64,000 nt of DNA from Hymenopus coronatus (lineage: Eukaryota; Arthropoda; Insecta; Mantodea; Hymenopodidae), in NCBI GenBank assembly GCA_030762935.1, contig CM060888.1, forward strand, positions 119,237,468-119,301,467. The letters are read 5' to 3'. Made by a program: the position numbers and the translations under genes. A model generated the notes under the pieces. It was not told where the DNA came from. It saw only the letters and a program-made list of their open reading frames with translations, and made no database searches. This document shows, piece after piece, positions 1 through 11,734 of the stretch (positions are counted from its first letter, which is position 1; each line of letters starts with the position of its first letter).

Positions 1-775
1 TGGGATGAGACAATGTGGACTTCCAATAAAAGAGTGATTCTCCGTGGACACCAAAGGGTTGTTTCGTTGAAAGACTTCGTCGCCCACTTTGAGTAGCTCC
101 TGTAGTGGGACTGCTCTCCAAGTCACGAGATGTTATGGTATTTGGTATTTTAGTTGTTTGACATTGGAAAGGGGAGGGAGCTACGATAGTCCATACTCGA
201 CCCATCTTCGACCTATTTAGACCCTTTGAGCATCACCAAGCTTATATTCTCATCAGTCTTGCATTTTTAATCAAGGACGGCAGATCCTTAAAAAGAACAT
301 TTTTATAGTTGTTTAATATTGGCTAATAGTTTCCCAAACATCGCCTCCGTTCTGCCAGACTACGACAGACACATAGGATATGAGTTGCAGTTTCCTCAAC
401 ATGTGGCTCTCTCTGGGGTCGGTTGGTTTTTCCCTTTATGTGGAAGTGTTCCTTCAAAAGACAAGTGTCGCGTTAGTAGCTCAACTTTTAGGAACTGTTA
501 GGGACTTTCCAATCCCTGTGACCTGCTTGTCCCTGGCTGTAACCTCCAGTTGTTCCTTCATTTTTTTCTCTTAGTCCAGGGGGATTTTAGCTCCAACTTA
601 TCTTCGTGGGCATCAAAGTGTGTCGTGTCCCTCCGATGTACTAATAAAATACAATGACTTCCTCTCCACAGTGCTTTTGTTGGGACATTCCATTGAGTTT
701 TAGAGGCCAAAATGCAGGTTTAAATTCACAGTTAGTCTAGTTACTTTTAGAGGGTTTTATCTCTGGAAAATGTTT
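1..775. other. no recognisable feature
   Basis: Mixed-composition DNA with only short overlapping open frames (about 60 codons), none with a recognisable motif. It is slightly less AT-rich than the DNA that follows, so an old repeat or gene remnant cannot be excluded. Confidence 0.4.
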
Positions 776-1080
776 TGTTTTTGCTTTATCCGCACCTAAT
801 AGGCAAAGAATATATTGTATTCCACCTAAAGATTCCATATCTATATTTCATTGGAAACATATTTGACATCTTTGAATTGAGAAAATATACTTTAACAAAA
901 ATGGTACGCGTATGAGCAGAATAAGTAAAATTCGAAAACATGGTCCATAATTTCAGTATCTTCCAAATATGCGACAACGGTTAAAAATCTCCCTTCTTCA
1001 AAATATGTTTACTCTAACAAAGTTACGAATTTAAAATTATTGCGACTATGTTGATAAAAATACTATAACCCTTTTTCAGA
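776..1080 (-). mobile_element. family H, degenerate 3' part
   Basis: The block TATTGTATTCCACC, then GATTTCAC-like and GGAAACATAT sequence, then a TATCTTCCAA...GCGACA segment follows the order of the 3' third of family H on the minus strand. The terminal hairpin and the CA tract are eroded. This is one of the most diverged copies. Confidence 0.5.
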
Positions 1081-1850
1081 ATAAACAACATGTTTGAATA
1101 TGCCTAAAAAGCCCAGTCATTACTAAAATATTTTTATAGTTGTGTATACACCTCTAATTTATTTCAAATAGACTTATTTTGTGGCATCGATAATTCCCTA
1201 GATAATCATTAAACTGATTTGAACAGTTTTAGAAGTGCTATTACTGTTCCACATTTTATTGGAGATCGGAATTTCAAGAGTTGTAGAGATCCGCGTTCAC
1301 ATATCTGATTGCTATTGGGTTTTATTCATCCTCTTTATACCTACAACGAAATGTTTAAACTATTTCTGCAATGCCTTAACCCGATTAAGCTAAGGTCTTC
1401 TTTTAGGTCACCTCATTGATCTCCATCCTCTTGGTTTATATTCCATTAATCCTTTAGAAGTTCTTTCGGGTGTCATTCTTTTCAAGTTTTAGATCCTGCA
1501 TAATGGATTCAATATTTAATCCATTTATAAAATATATTTTTAAATCTGTCTTCTCTTGCAAAACCTATAAACAGATCTTAGGACTGTAATCTGCTGAATT
1601 CCAATCCTTTCTATCCATATATAACTTTCATAAAGCAATACAGGAAGTATCATGGCGGAATACAATTGTAATCGGGTATCTATTGTTGCTTTTCTTTCAA
1701 TGTTTTCTTAATTGTTCACACAATGCTTGAATCTTATCATAGTTTCATACCGAAAATTTTCCCAAGAATGAGATTTTTCACATGAAAGTGTCATACTATA
1801 TGTCATTTAGTTCTAAATTCCTTTTTGCAGTTCATCTTCCGAATTAAAAA
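1081..1850. other. AT-rich DNA, nothing recognised
   Basis: No open frame of note and no clear match to the other repeats of the window. Confidence 0.4.
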
Positions 1851-2407
1851 TCCGATATGTTCCATTCACACATTTTGAAAACAACCTATTCTTAAGAAAC
1901 GATTATTCTTTTATCTACATAATACTAATTAAAGTAAAAGTTTCAGAAATGTTTTAACTATTTAATATCTTATAAATAGAATCAGAATAAGGGATACAAA
2001 CCTAAAGCGACAGTCAAATCTTTTAAAACCTGTCGCTATGCGCTTGTTTTGAAGTTCGGTTCTCTTTCCATGGCCAGGAGTAAAACAAAATAGATATGAA
2101 CCAAATGAGGGCTCCCGTTTGAGAAAAGTTTTAAGTATTTTAAAGTTGTCATCAATAACAGGGAACACCTTGGAAATTGTTAGTTCTACAAATAGTGTGT
2201 ATGACAAATTGTGTGTTTTAACGAATTCGATTTTTTGTGTAATAAATTTTTGTTTCTCTCTCACGGTTTATCCTTATGCAAAATAATTTAAAGTGAAGAG
2301 AACTTCATGGGCTATTTCCAAAAAACTACAGGATATACATTTTATTTCAATGAACACTTTCTTCGTGTTGCATTCTAGGAAGATACTAAACTTAAATACC
2401 ACACACG

Positions 2408-2453
<46 letters not shown>

Positions 2454-2480
2454 AAGCCGCACTGTAATTTTCCAAAAATA

Positions 2481-2514
<34 letters not shown>

Positions 2515-2630
2515 GGTTCAGGGGTCCCCAAAGGAGTGTTTCTGGTGAAATCTCGGAATCACATTTTTAGATGTAATACAGTTTCTTCTCTATTTATGCA
2601 CATTATATATACGTGCTAGAGATAGCAAAA
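1851..2630 (+). mobile_element. family H copy, old subtype
   Basis: Starts TCCGATATGTTCCATTCACA and ends GCTAGAGATAGC. It carries the variant body segment with CCATGGCCAGGAGTAAAACA rather than GGACAGGAGTTGACAAATTCC, marking a second subfamily. The palindrome region is partly replaced by an expanded CA tract (2402-2448), followed by TA and T runs. Its 3' end abuts the RT remnant at 2640. Confidence 0.8.
2402..2516 (+). repeat. (CA)n, (TA)n and poly-T inside a family H copy
   Basis: About 45 bp of CA/CACA repeat, then a TA tract at about 2478-2499, then a T run. The CA tract sits at the position where all family H copies carry a CA microsatellite. Confidence 0.9.
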
Positions 2631-2639
2631 CTTAAAACC

Positions 2640-3200
2640 AATCATCAGCAAATATTAATAGATTAATATGATTTGTGCAATATCAATAATGCTATGAACG
2701 TTAAGTTTCTGTTCTTGAAGAATGGCATCTAAGTATAAATAAGCGATAAAGTGCACCCTTGCTTGACTCCTTGATTAATTTTAGTCTCATCTATTTAGTC
2801 TCATTTTAGTCTCATCGTTACCTCTTCGTTTACTTTAACAACCGTTTATTGTCTAAATACAATATTTGTATAATCTCAATTAAATGATCCGAGATGCCTG
2901 TTTGCTTTTAATATAACCAGAGTTTGTTTTGGTCAACTCTATCAAAGATCTGCTCAAATTCCACAAAGACAAGATGGGTTCTAAATCAAGTTCTATTCTT
3001 TTTTGCAACATTTGCTTGAAGATAAACGCATTATCTATGGCTGGCTTCTCTCTTCGAACCTGCTTTGTTCTAACATTATTTTGCTTTTTCATATAATTTT
3101 TAGTCCATGTCATGTTATTGTATAATTCTGCCATATACTTTGTAAATTGTATTTAAAGGACACACGGTACTGTGGAATACTTGCCAATAAGCTAAATAAG
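2640..3200 (-). pseudogene. non-LTR retrotransposon RT fragment (degenerate)
   Basis: Read on the minus strand across frameshifts, this gives ordered pieces of a LINE reverse transcriptase. First comes a YKVYGRII-like segment (about 3150), then REKPAIDNAFIFKQM (about 3020-3060), matching the 'QxGFRxxRSTIDxIF' block. A FVEFEQIFDRVD segment (about 2940-2970) corresponds to the catalytic 'VDFxKAFD' block, and INQGVKQGCTLS (about 2770-2800) to 'GVRQGCxLSP'. LIFADDW (about 2645-2665) is the Y/FADD catalytic box. Several stops and at least two frame changes show it is dead. It ends beside the 3' end of a family H copy. The clade is not resolved. The motif order is seen in the sequence; its identity as RT is established family knowledge. 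Confidence 0.75.
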
Positions 3201-3515
3201 GAATTGAGATTTTATGGTGTGTAAGTGTATATACATTTCAAATTTGGCTGAAACTCATAATAATTTAAGAATAGTGTAGGTGAAAGTCTGCTACAAATTT
3301 TCAATGTTTGGGTGAACCATTGCACATATATGGTTAACATTTACTAATCAAAATTTTGAATGAAGTTAAGGACAGCAAAAATCCATAGCCTTCTAATCGA
3401 ATATATATTTGAATATTTTCGTGAAGGCTTGCAAACTTCCCTAGCTAAAATGTTTACTGTAAACTAATATATACGTAATTCGGAAAATGCGAGAGGATGG
3501 AAGCCCGAGCACGCT
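3201..3515. other. AT-rich spacer between two LINE remnants
   Basis: No motif recognised. It could be eroded LINE sequence joining the RT remnant to the C-terminal remnant, but the order of the pieces (C-terminal piece to the right on the minus strand) argues for separate insertions. Confidence 0.35.
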
Positions 3516-3519
3516 GTTC

Positions 3520-3960
3520 CTTTTTTTTTTTTTTTCTTTCTTTCTTGTTTATTTGTTCTACAATATAACTCGTGTTTCGCCTTAAAAGGTATACCACGAG
3601 ATATTTACAGTTTTGGTCCCATTATAATATTTATTACATGTTGTTCTGGAGTTTGTTGTATGTATCTGTGTCTTCATAAGCTGCAGCAAGGGTAGTGGCG
3701 TGAGGCCTGCTGCTCGTTCCTTTGAGAAGATGGAACATTCTTTTTGGAGGTGAAGGGTCGTCTGATGACCTTTCTCAGTGCAGTTGCAGATTGGCAAAGG
3801 AGCTTTCTTCATTCTGTGAAGGTATTCTCTGAGGCTTCAGTGAGTTACTTTAGTTTACTTTTTAGTACCGTAGGACGCATAATATGTATTTGGTAGAATA
3901 TAGGTCAGTTCGTGAAACGTTGCTGAGGTGCGTATAGACTCCTATTTCAGTTTATGTAGT
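3520..3960 (-). pseudogene. LINE ORF2 C-terminal end with poly-A tail (remnant)
   Basis: A T run at 3520-3536 on the plus strand reads as a poly-A tail on the minus strand. Upstream of it, the open stretch at 3582-3812 contains CNCTEKGHQTTLHLQKEC, a Cys/His cluster of the kind found at the C-terminus of many LINE ORF2 proteins, followed by IFSKERAAGL. Reading further upstream in broken frames gives SYGTKK and SLREYLHRM pieces consistent with the region just before that cluster. The product would be the far C-terminal domain of an ORF2 polyprotein. Truncated at its 5' side and interrupted, so not functional. No target-site duplication was found. Confidence 0.6.
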
Positions 3961-4929
3961 GTTGAGGTATGTACTGTGGCTTGACACACTGATGCAAGTC
4001 CATGTCGTAAATTAAAACGTTAATTTGGGGTTTTGATAATCAAATGTGTTGAACCTGTTTTTGATTACCTTCAACATACTCTTATTTACATTTTTGTGCT
4101 AAATTGATTGTCGTAGACTGTGACAAGAAGCTTCAACTATAGTTGGTGTATTGCCTGCTTAACGTGCGGTTTTGTTTGTTGGTATCGCGTACGGAAGCAG
4201 TAGGAGGTTACTGCTGCCACTACAGCATTGCCAGTTTATTTCATACGAAGTATTTTATTCATCGCTGCTGCTGTGACCATCACTATTTAAATTAATAATG
4301 AAATATTCCTCTTCATTGTCCCTGTCATCCAGTTGTTTTTCATTGTATACCTTTAATAATTATCGCAGATATTTTTTCAATTTTATTTCGCTTGCACTTA
4401 AAGATGTCATCAAATTGTGCCTTGTTTAAGTGTTTTGTATATATCCAGATGTGTTCAATGTCGTTAAAATGCAGTGTTAGGATACGGGACGTGGAGCTGT
4501 GTACCCTTGAGAAATTGCTATTTCGTCAACCACAAGGGTATTCTGAAGGTTTACCTCAAGGTGAAAGTTGATATACATGTGCTATTATCCCTTTTTTCAC
4601 AACTTGGCGGGTATAAATCACATCCAAGCCAGTAATTATCCATGAGATCGAAACAAAGTGATTTGCCTTAAAACTTCATATCGTCACGACACTATTAGAG
4701 GCGATTCAATGGTGGTTCTGCGGTTATTAAGCGGTTCTTATTTAAATTCAAGCTCATTAGCTACCCTTCTCTGCGTGGGAGTTTTGTATGGTAAATCTAT
4801 TTTCACCAGTAGTAAATAAAAGTTCTTATAAGTTAGGAAGAATTATTTTAAAAACCGTAAGATTTCCAGGTGAATGGCGTCACACATAAAATTGTGACCT
4901 TTTAAAATATTTTCTTTTATTTATTTATA
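3961..4929. other. no recognisable feature
   Basis: AT-rich DNA with stop codons in all frames. No repeat match within the window was noticed. Confidence 0.4.
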
Positions 4930-5115
4930 AACAAATATGTGTATTAATGAGTTCTACACTTTTGTGTAGCAATATTTTGGGTTTCTCTTACGATTTTCTA
5001 CTTATGGTTAGTCATCCATACTCAAGAGAACTTCAGGAGTTATCCCCAGAATATTTAACACGTGCATTTTATTTGTCATTAAAATATCTTACATATTTGG
5101 TATTTTATTTCGACA
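4930..5115 (+). mobile_element. family H, degenerate internal fragment
   Basis: GTTCTACACTTTTGTGTAG, then TTTCTCTTACG, TCAGGAGTTATCCCCAGAA and GCATTTTATTTGTCATTAAAATATCTT follow the order of the family H body. Both ends are lost. Confidence 0.6.
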
Positions 5116-5797
5116 TAAAAATTTAATTTACTCCCAATTTTAAATGCTCTAGAGCAGTTAAAATGATCGTAAAGAATTGTTCTTGATATTAGGGCCTAAA
5201 AATGTTGACGCCGTTATTTTAGACCTGCTTTGATTTAAGTTAGCTACCCATAATAAATAAGAATAATCGCGTTATGAATTTGCTTCGTTTATCTTAATGG
5301 TCCGTATGCTGACTGTGTACTGTGAATTAATGTTTCCATCTCCGGCGTACAATGATGAATAGTATGATGAGAAAATTAAGAAACAGGAAGGGTCAGAAGA
5401 GCCAGTGAGTTGGCACCAAACATAGTTCAGTTAGCACATATTATCCATATGATAATATACAAGCTGAGAGGATAACAAGTGCAAATAATTCTATATTTAG
5501 TACAGAACAATGCGTTTAACATGTAGGTCTCATTTTTCCGCTCACTAACAGCATCATAAATAAAGCACACATTTCAGGTTCTGCATCACACAACCTATAG
5601 TCGGGCAGGGCAGAGGATAGAGGAAGGTCTACCCTGTGACCTGTTACGTAAACAATCGAGCGTCTGAGAAAGACAATGGCCATCCTAAAATATCGTGAAA
5701 TTGTCCGCTTGAACAGAACTTAGGAAAATGGCGAAAAAATCTGCAAATACTGGACCATCACATCGTCCTCAAACGCTGAAACAAATATTTCACTTCC
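5116..5797. other. no recognisable feature
   Basis: AT-rich sequence. Nothing was recognised on either strand. Confidence 0.4.
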
Positions 5798-5960
5798 CAA
5801 TTTGTATTCACATCATCATCATCATCGGCGCTACAGCCCTACGCGAGCGTTGAACTCCTTTACAATTAACCTTCATTCTAATCCTCTCTCTTGCTTTTTC
5901 AGTCCATTTGGTCACCTACATGATTTTAGGTACTGCAAAGCACTATCAAACCCCTTATCT
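5798..5960. repeat. possible SINE-like repeat (CATCATCATCGGCGCTACAGCCC type)
   Basis: A (CAT)n tract runs directly into CGGCGCTACAGCCCTACG, then CCTCTCTCTTGCTTTTTCAGTCCATTTGGTC. I recall a CAT-tract plus GGCGCTACAGCCC junction as a dispersed repeat in some arthropod genomes, but there is only one copy here, so this is tentative. The open frame across it (5802-6008) is probably meaningless. Confidence 0.4.
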
Positions 5961-6281
5961 TTCTTCTTGTCCTTGCTGGTAATATTCTTGCATCCATCAT
6001 TCTTTTAAGCAGACTCCTCTTTTTTTTTCATGCTCCGTTTGAGCAAGGCATTGTAGCCCTTGCTTAAGAACTCTAAAATATATTCACATAATGATGATAA
6101 AACACTTTGTGTTCTACCTTGGAGCATGGGGAAATGTATGATATAGGATAAGGCAAAAAGAATGCTTGCTGTTATTCTTATGAGAATGGAATATAAACAA
6201 CCAACAAACAAGATAAGAGTAAATAAAAATACAATGAAGTTTCCCTTCATTTCTAACCTGAGCTTTCACTTTCATTTAAAA

Positions 6282-7116
6282 ACCTCTAGTGTCCTCCATT
6301 CATATAACTTTATCTGTTCTGAAAAATTTTCTTAAAAAAGATAATTATGTTATCTACATAATGCTAATCAATACAAAAAGTGATCTTGGTACTTAGTTGT
6401 TCATAAGTAGCAGAGTATAAGGGAATATGCTAGGCTAAATTGAAAGGTTTTATATTTAAAAGCTATCGCTATGCGATTGTTATAACCAGGAGTAAAACAA
6501 AAGAGATGTAAAACGATCAGGACATCCCGTTATGGAAAAGCTGCAATATTTTAAAACTAAAGTCATTGACAGGAATATTTCTACAAAAAGCTGATTATAA
6601 TATAAATTGGGTGCGTTAACGAATATACTTTTTGTGTAGTATATACAACTCTTATGGTTTGCCAGTTCTACAAAAGACATTCAGAAAGAGGAGTACTTCA
6701 GGGCTATTCCCAAAAAATTAAGGATATGCATTTTATTTGTAATGTAAAGATTCTTAATATGGGGCATTTTAATAAAAATTTTTAACCGCATTTTAGAAAA
6801 TTTAAAATTTCGAAAAGTATTCCATATAAAGGGTAGTTTGGGGGATTTTCGTGAACATCAAGGAGCATCCTTGGAAGATACTAAAACTAAATGCAAATTT
6901 GTTATTTAACCAATTTTTCCTTTATGAGTGATGCAGTCCATAGATACAAATACACATAGAATGAACAGAACATAACAAAGACACACAGATCTTTTTCTAA
7001 AAGTTTTTTTTATTCTGTATGTATTTCCGGTAACATTTCAGTATATAATTTTAGGTGAAGTACAATACTTCTCTACTTACTATAAACATTGTACATACGT
7101 GCTAGAGAAAGTAAAA
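6282..7116 (+). mobile_element. family H copy, diverged
   Basis: Starts near CTCTAGTGTCCTCCATTCATATAAC and ends GCTAGAGAAAGT plus an A run. The internal order is conserved: GAGGAGTACTTCAGGGCTATTCCC, then the GGGGGATTTTCGTGAA block, then GGAAGATACTAAA. The CA tract is reduced to a few short runs. Confidence 0.8.
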
Positions 7117-7760
7117 GTGAAGATTATTATTTCACCACACTTTGTAGCATCCTAAGTTCCCTTGCTTTACAATGAATTTTAATTAAGATCGGCTCAAAAG
7201 TGGAAATAAAAGACAATGACATTTAAAATGTGTGTATATATTAATACTTTTCAAATGTTGTATTTGCATTTTAAAGAACATTTAGCGTCATTTAAAAGTA
7301 TTATGTAAATCAAAGTAATAACACATTATTTGACTTATGATATTTACAAAACTAACTCAATAAATATATCACTATAATTTTAAAACTGTGTTAAGGTCTT
7401 CCAAATTTTTGTTTTATAATGGAATATTCTGACAGATTACACATACACATACTAATGTGAATATAAAATGATGTATATGTGTGTGTTTGTATACATATAA
7501 AACCCTGAAAATCTCTCATTTCTTGTAAAGTACCGAACAGTTTTAGTTTAGGGTTTTTAAATGCTCAAATACAATAGTCGGGAATGAAATGAATACTTCA
7601 TTCTGTATCCACTATAACAATGTTGAACTTGTTGTGACTTTCCTACCATTCCTACAGATGCTGCAGATACAAAATACATTTAAAAACTAAGTTATCCTCA
7701 GCACTTGAAATAACCCATCATATCCACCTTGTCAAGGCATTTCTTTAAATACAAAAAAAA
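7117..7760. other. no recognisable feature
   Basis: AT-rich. No repeat or coding signal was recognised. Confidence 0.4.
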
Positions 7761-8604
7761 TCTGATGTAATCCATTCACATGACTTTCTCTATATCTCTG
7801 CAAAAGTTTTTGTTAAAAAGTTTATGCTTCTATTTACTTCATGCTAAGTGAGAAAAAATTAGCAGAAATAATCTTATTACTTGCTTCCCTGGAGTAACAT
7901 AGGTTAAAGTGATCCAAAGCTGGTTGCTATGTAACTGAAGTTCCTTTGTTTGTATGGACAGGAGTTGACAAATTCCTGTATGAGAAAAGTATAAGTTTTT
8001 AAGGCAGAAACAAAAAACAAGGAATATCTAAAAAACGACCAACTCCACGAAAAAAATGAATATAACATAAATTGTGTGCTCTACATTTTTGTGTGGTAGG
8101 TTTTTGTCTATCTCTTACGGTTTACCAATTACATAAAATTCTGTAAAATACATCCAAAATAAAGTAGTCTTCGGAGGCTATTCCCAGAAAATTCAAGATA
8201 TACATATTATTTGTCAAGTATATATCTTTAATATATGATATTTTAATCAAAATCGTTAGAGCCATTTTTCAGAATATCAAACATTTTGAAAATTTTTCCA
8301 TGTGAAGGGTAGTTGGGGGTGGGGGGATTTTCTTGAAAATCTTCGTGTCGCAACCTTGGAAGATACTGAACTTAAATACCAAGTTTGGTATTTAACGGTC
8401 TCTTCATTTTGAGCTATGCTGCCCACAGACACACACACATACGCACAGACAGACACACACGGACATTTTTCTAAAAATGCTTTTTTTGGATTAGGTGGTC
8501 TCCAAACATGTATTTCCGGCGAAATCTCGGTATCGAGTTTTTGGGTACAATGCAATACATTCTCTATACACTATGTACATAGTACGTATGGAGAAAGTAA
8601 AAAT
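7761..8604 (+). mobile_element. family H copy, full length
   Basis: Starts TCTGATGTAATCCATTCACATGACTTTCTC directly after eight A residues and ends GGAGAAAGT followed by five A. It has the AAATACCAAGTTTGGTATTT palindrome (about 8375-8395), an interrupted CA tract (8432-8460) and the terminal hairpin CACTATGTACATAGT. Short open frames across it are by-products of the repeat. Confidence 0.92.
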
Positions 8605-9119
8605 ACGAAAATGTGTTTTGGCGGAAGACATCACAACAGTTTCTAGGCGAGAATTAACTACTTTCGGGCCGTAAGCAATGAAATATGGGTAGAAAAACTC
8701 ACCGGTAAACAAATGAAACCTTTGGTGATCTAAGAGTACTTAATGAACTCTAGATTTTGTATAAAAAAACTCACCCTGATTAAACTTCTATGATTCAGAA
8801 CTTTAAGCTAATAAAAGAAAGCCATACATAACATAGCCTCCCGTATTCTACCAATCCTACCTAGTATTCCGAATTTTTTCGATATCAATTCTACTACCTT
8901 TCGAAAAACTAGGGAAGAACGGGAGTTTAATGGTTAGTGACAACTTGTATGAAAAATGTTACTTTTGAGTTCAGCGACATAAACCCAAATATGAATTACA
9001 GACAATAGGAGCGCTACCTCATCGATAATATGAAAGCAATGGACATTTATGCAATGGACTGCAATAAGCGAAATACTTGTTGAGTATTTCAATATTAATT
9101 GCTGTTTTATTCAAAATTA
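8605..9119. other. no recognisable feature
   Basis: Unique-looking sequence. No coding motif was found. Confidence 0.35.
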
Positions 9120-9133
9120 GAGACCAAAAATAT

Positions 9134-9446
9134 TTTTTTCGTAGTCGGCTTACCTTCCCCATATTTAGAACTGACACCCCCAAGGACTTACAAGCTGATG
9201 CCTAGGAATCAGAAGCCTGTTGGGGAGCCAACGGCATTAAACTGTAGAATGGAGAACCTGCCAGTAACCAGGCATGAGCGTGAGGAAGTGGATGATATGA
9301 AATGCAAGCGAAATAGATTATAGGAAAAGTGATAATTGAGGAATTGGTGGAATGAGAGACGGGGAAAACCGGAGAAGGAGAAAACCCGCCATTTCATCCA
9401 TCACAAATTCCCCATGAGGGTTCTGTGAATCAAATCCAGGCCGCTT
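9134..9446 (-). mobile_element. SINE family A, 14-bp TSD
   Basis: A 313-bp insertion flanked by the perfect 14-bp duplication GAGACCAAAAATAT (9120-9133 and 9447-9460). A T run next to the left duplication is the reversed A tail, so the element lies on the minus strand. Its 5' side has a box B-like GGATTTGATTCAC. Next comes a core with GGGTTTTCTCC and GGTTTTCCCC, then CATTCCACCAATTCC and CATTTCATATCATCCAC, both shared with the copy at 18475-19040. The tRNA-like head is truncated. Confidence 0.85.
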
Positions 9447-9460
9447 GAGACCAAAAATAT

Positions 9461-10296
9461 ATCTACCTCTTCAATCTTTAGTTTCTAGTAAGATATATTC
9501 AGCAAATGTGGTTGTTTACAGTTAATTTTCCATTGTTAATTTTGACAATTTGTAATAACACTTATAAATATTGCTAACAACATTATTTTTCTAGTATTTA
9601 CCAAATTTAAACGCTCAATATTTTAATAAACTGATTTCTAATGTCAAGATATTTCAAGATACACAATACATAACAGACTATACGCTTATGGTTACCCAGT
9701 ATAAATATTATGCGCGTGAAACAGACTAACTGTTTAGCATCCCTTAAGAATATATTGACTTAAAACAGCTACACATAGTATTTTTACTGTAGCACCTGCT
9801 TAATGTAATGTTAAGTGTAGTACATGAAAATTAGGATCTTATTGATTTTTGGAATAAATTATTCCGTAATATTTAAAGAAATTAAAATGATAATTTCATG
9901 TGATTTAAATAAAATTATTCCCAAGTTAGCCATAGTTGTTATGAAAATAATAGAGATAATTTTGATGCTGTAAATAATAAAATATATTAACCATAGGTTG
10001 GAGCCTATATATACATTTTATCAAAGAAAGTTTATGCGATGACAATTCACAAATTGAATGTGTAACATTTCCTACACAATTCTTGTGGCTGTGTCAGCAG
10101 TGCAAGTTGATGCAAAATAAATGTGTTTGTTTGTTTATAAGGCTTCAACGTTGCATTTCAAAAAACACTTCTGTTATTGATTTCCGTTCGCCACGTCTGC
10201 AACAGCATCTTCTAGATAGATAAAGTGTTTTATTTTACTATTTGCGAAAACGTTTTCAAAGACGTTGTTGCACTTTTTCTGCTTCGCAAGGCCGGG
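9461..10296. other. AT-rich DNA, nothing recognised
   Basis: No coding or repeat signal noticed. Its AT richness contrasts sharply with the GC-rich insertion that follows. Confidence 0.4.
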
Positions 10297-11615
10297 AAAC
10301 TGTGTTCAGTACGGGCCTCCCGCATCACTAGCTCGAGGGGTCCAACACCATTGGTGCGCCTCGAAATGGCCGACGCAGTAGACTAAACTGCAGCCTTGAC
10401 AGACGGTCTGCTCATCTGTGGGCGCCGCCACTCTGTTGAGGCTAGCAGAGGTGGTCGCCAGCTCCCATGTCGCCGATGCTGTACATTCGGCCACACCGCC
10501 GACACCTGCGCCGAGCCCCCACGGTGCCACTACTGTGGGGCGCCGAGTTTGACAGCCGAATGTGCAGCCCACGACCTAAGATCTCGACGCCGGTACTGCG
10601 CCACCTGTGATGGCTCTGGTCATTTCACAGGACAGGCGCAGTGCCCCTATTACCCACCCAGCCGCCGCCACCTGACACCAGGCTCTGCCGCCACACCAAT
10701 AGACAAAAAGGCGAGGACCTCAACAACCACCACCTCGACGCAGACGGAAGACTCCATCACCCACCTGCCTGCCGCCACTAACACTCCACAGGCAGCAGCG
10801 CCATCCGACAGCGCCGTTAAAGACGCCGTGCAGGACCTGCATTCAGAGGTCCTGCTCATTAGCGGCCGATTGAACACGCTGGAAGAAGCCCTGACTACCA
10901 TGACTGCAGCCATCTCAGACGCCCACACCACTTCTACAGCCAACCGTCAAGACACCGATGCCATAGCCCAGAAGAAGGTCACGTCTGAGTTCCTCTTGGA
11001 GCTGGACGTTCTCTACACCCTGCTACAGGAAATCCACGACGCCAACGCCAGGATCTTGGAGGCCAACCAGGACCTCTATGTTCAAACTGCAAAATTACCA
11101 ATACGCCTCACATTTCTGGAAGACCTACTCAAAGGAACCCGAAAGGACATCAATAAGTGCTATACTGCAGTTCTTGACAGCCAAGAACTAACAGTCAACA
11201 ATGTAGCCGAACAAATTGCAAGTAGTCACCAACGGATTCTTCAGGACCTTACCACCAAAACTTCATGCCCTCTCACACACACCCGTTCCACCAGACATCA
11301 GTACTAAAGCACACCCAAGACTCCCTAGCGCTGTACTCAGGGCCCTCGGGTCATGTTTACAGACTAGATAAGCCATTCCTTGTTGCAGCCCCATGTGCTG
11401 CAGCAACATCAACTTCACCACTAATCACGGAGGTGCTATCGCGGAACTCCATCATTCCCCATTCACTCTTCCTTTCCTATCTCACCTGACTTTCCCTTGC
11501 ACTATTCCCTTCCAATCTTCACACAATGGCGAGATAAGCCATTCTTTCAACCCTCCAACTCTCTCTCTCTCTGTCTCCCCTTTCCAAAAAAAAAAACAAA
11601 AAAACTGTGTTCAGT
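10297..11615 (+). mobile_element. ORF1-only LINE retroposon with 14-bp TSD and A-rich tail
   Basis: The 14-bp sequence AAACTGTGTTCAGT occurs at 10297-10310 and again at 11602-11615. Between them lies a 1,291-bp insertion that ends in an A-rich tail (about 11586-11601). That is the signature of target-primed retroposition. The insert opens in the middle of an ORF1 (gag-like) frame and contains its C-terminal half. A short C/T-rich 3' region and the tail follow, with no endonuclease or reverse transcriptase. Its GC content is far above the surrounding DNA. It is either an ORF1-only non-autonomous element (comparable in design to mammalian HAL1), a retroposed ORF1 transcript, or a LINE deleted for ORF2. 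All need ORF2 machinery in trans. Confidence 0.85.
10312..11307 (+). pseudogene. LINE ORF1 (gag-like) protein with CCHC zinc knuckles, 5'-truncated
   Basis: The frame is open from the left end of the insertion except for one TAA at 10384-10386. After it, about 303 codons are continuous to the stop at 11305-11307. N-terminal residues PTPLVRLE before the stop and LLICGRRHSVE after it resemble the segment that precedes the knuckles in LINE ORF1 proteins. Knuckle 1, CRRCCTFGHTADTC, fits CX2CX4HX4C exactly. Knuckle 2, CHYCGAPSLTAEC, has Leu where the His belongs. Knuckle 3, CATCDGSGHFTGQAQC, is CX2CX4HX6C. A Thr/Ala/Pro-rich linker and about 150 residues of helix-prone sequence (LNTLEEALTTM, LLQEIHDANARILEANQDL) follow, probably a multimerisation coiled coil. 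ORF1 proteins bind element RNA and chaperone it to the target. No ATG begins the frame, so the copy is a truncated remnant, though unusually well preserved. Confidence 0.75.
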
Positions 11616-11734
11616 TTCCTTCTGTAACAGACATACTGAAATGGTGTGTTATGAAGTAACCGGTTATCTCTTACTAAGTTGTGTGAAACAACAAGCCAAA
11701 ATTAAGACGGTAAAATGGGTTATAAGCTCGCATC

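Noticed and set aside
5798..6008. Histidine-rich short protein
   Set aside because: Product of the (CAT)n tract at the head of a repeat-like segment; no other support.
8277..8712. Open frames inside family H copies (recurring peptides such as SGEISVSNF, THTHTH and ALTILIKI)
   Set aside because: They recur only because the nucleotide repeat recurs. Frames are short, break in other copies, and both strands are open equally. No start context or conserved coding constraint is visible.
10306..10943. Minus-strand open frames opposite the ORF1
   Set aside because: GC-rich shadow frames. The zinc knuckles are on the plus strand.
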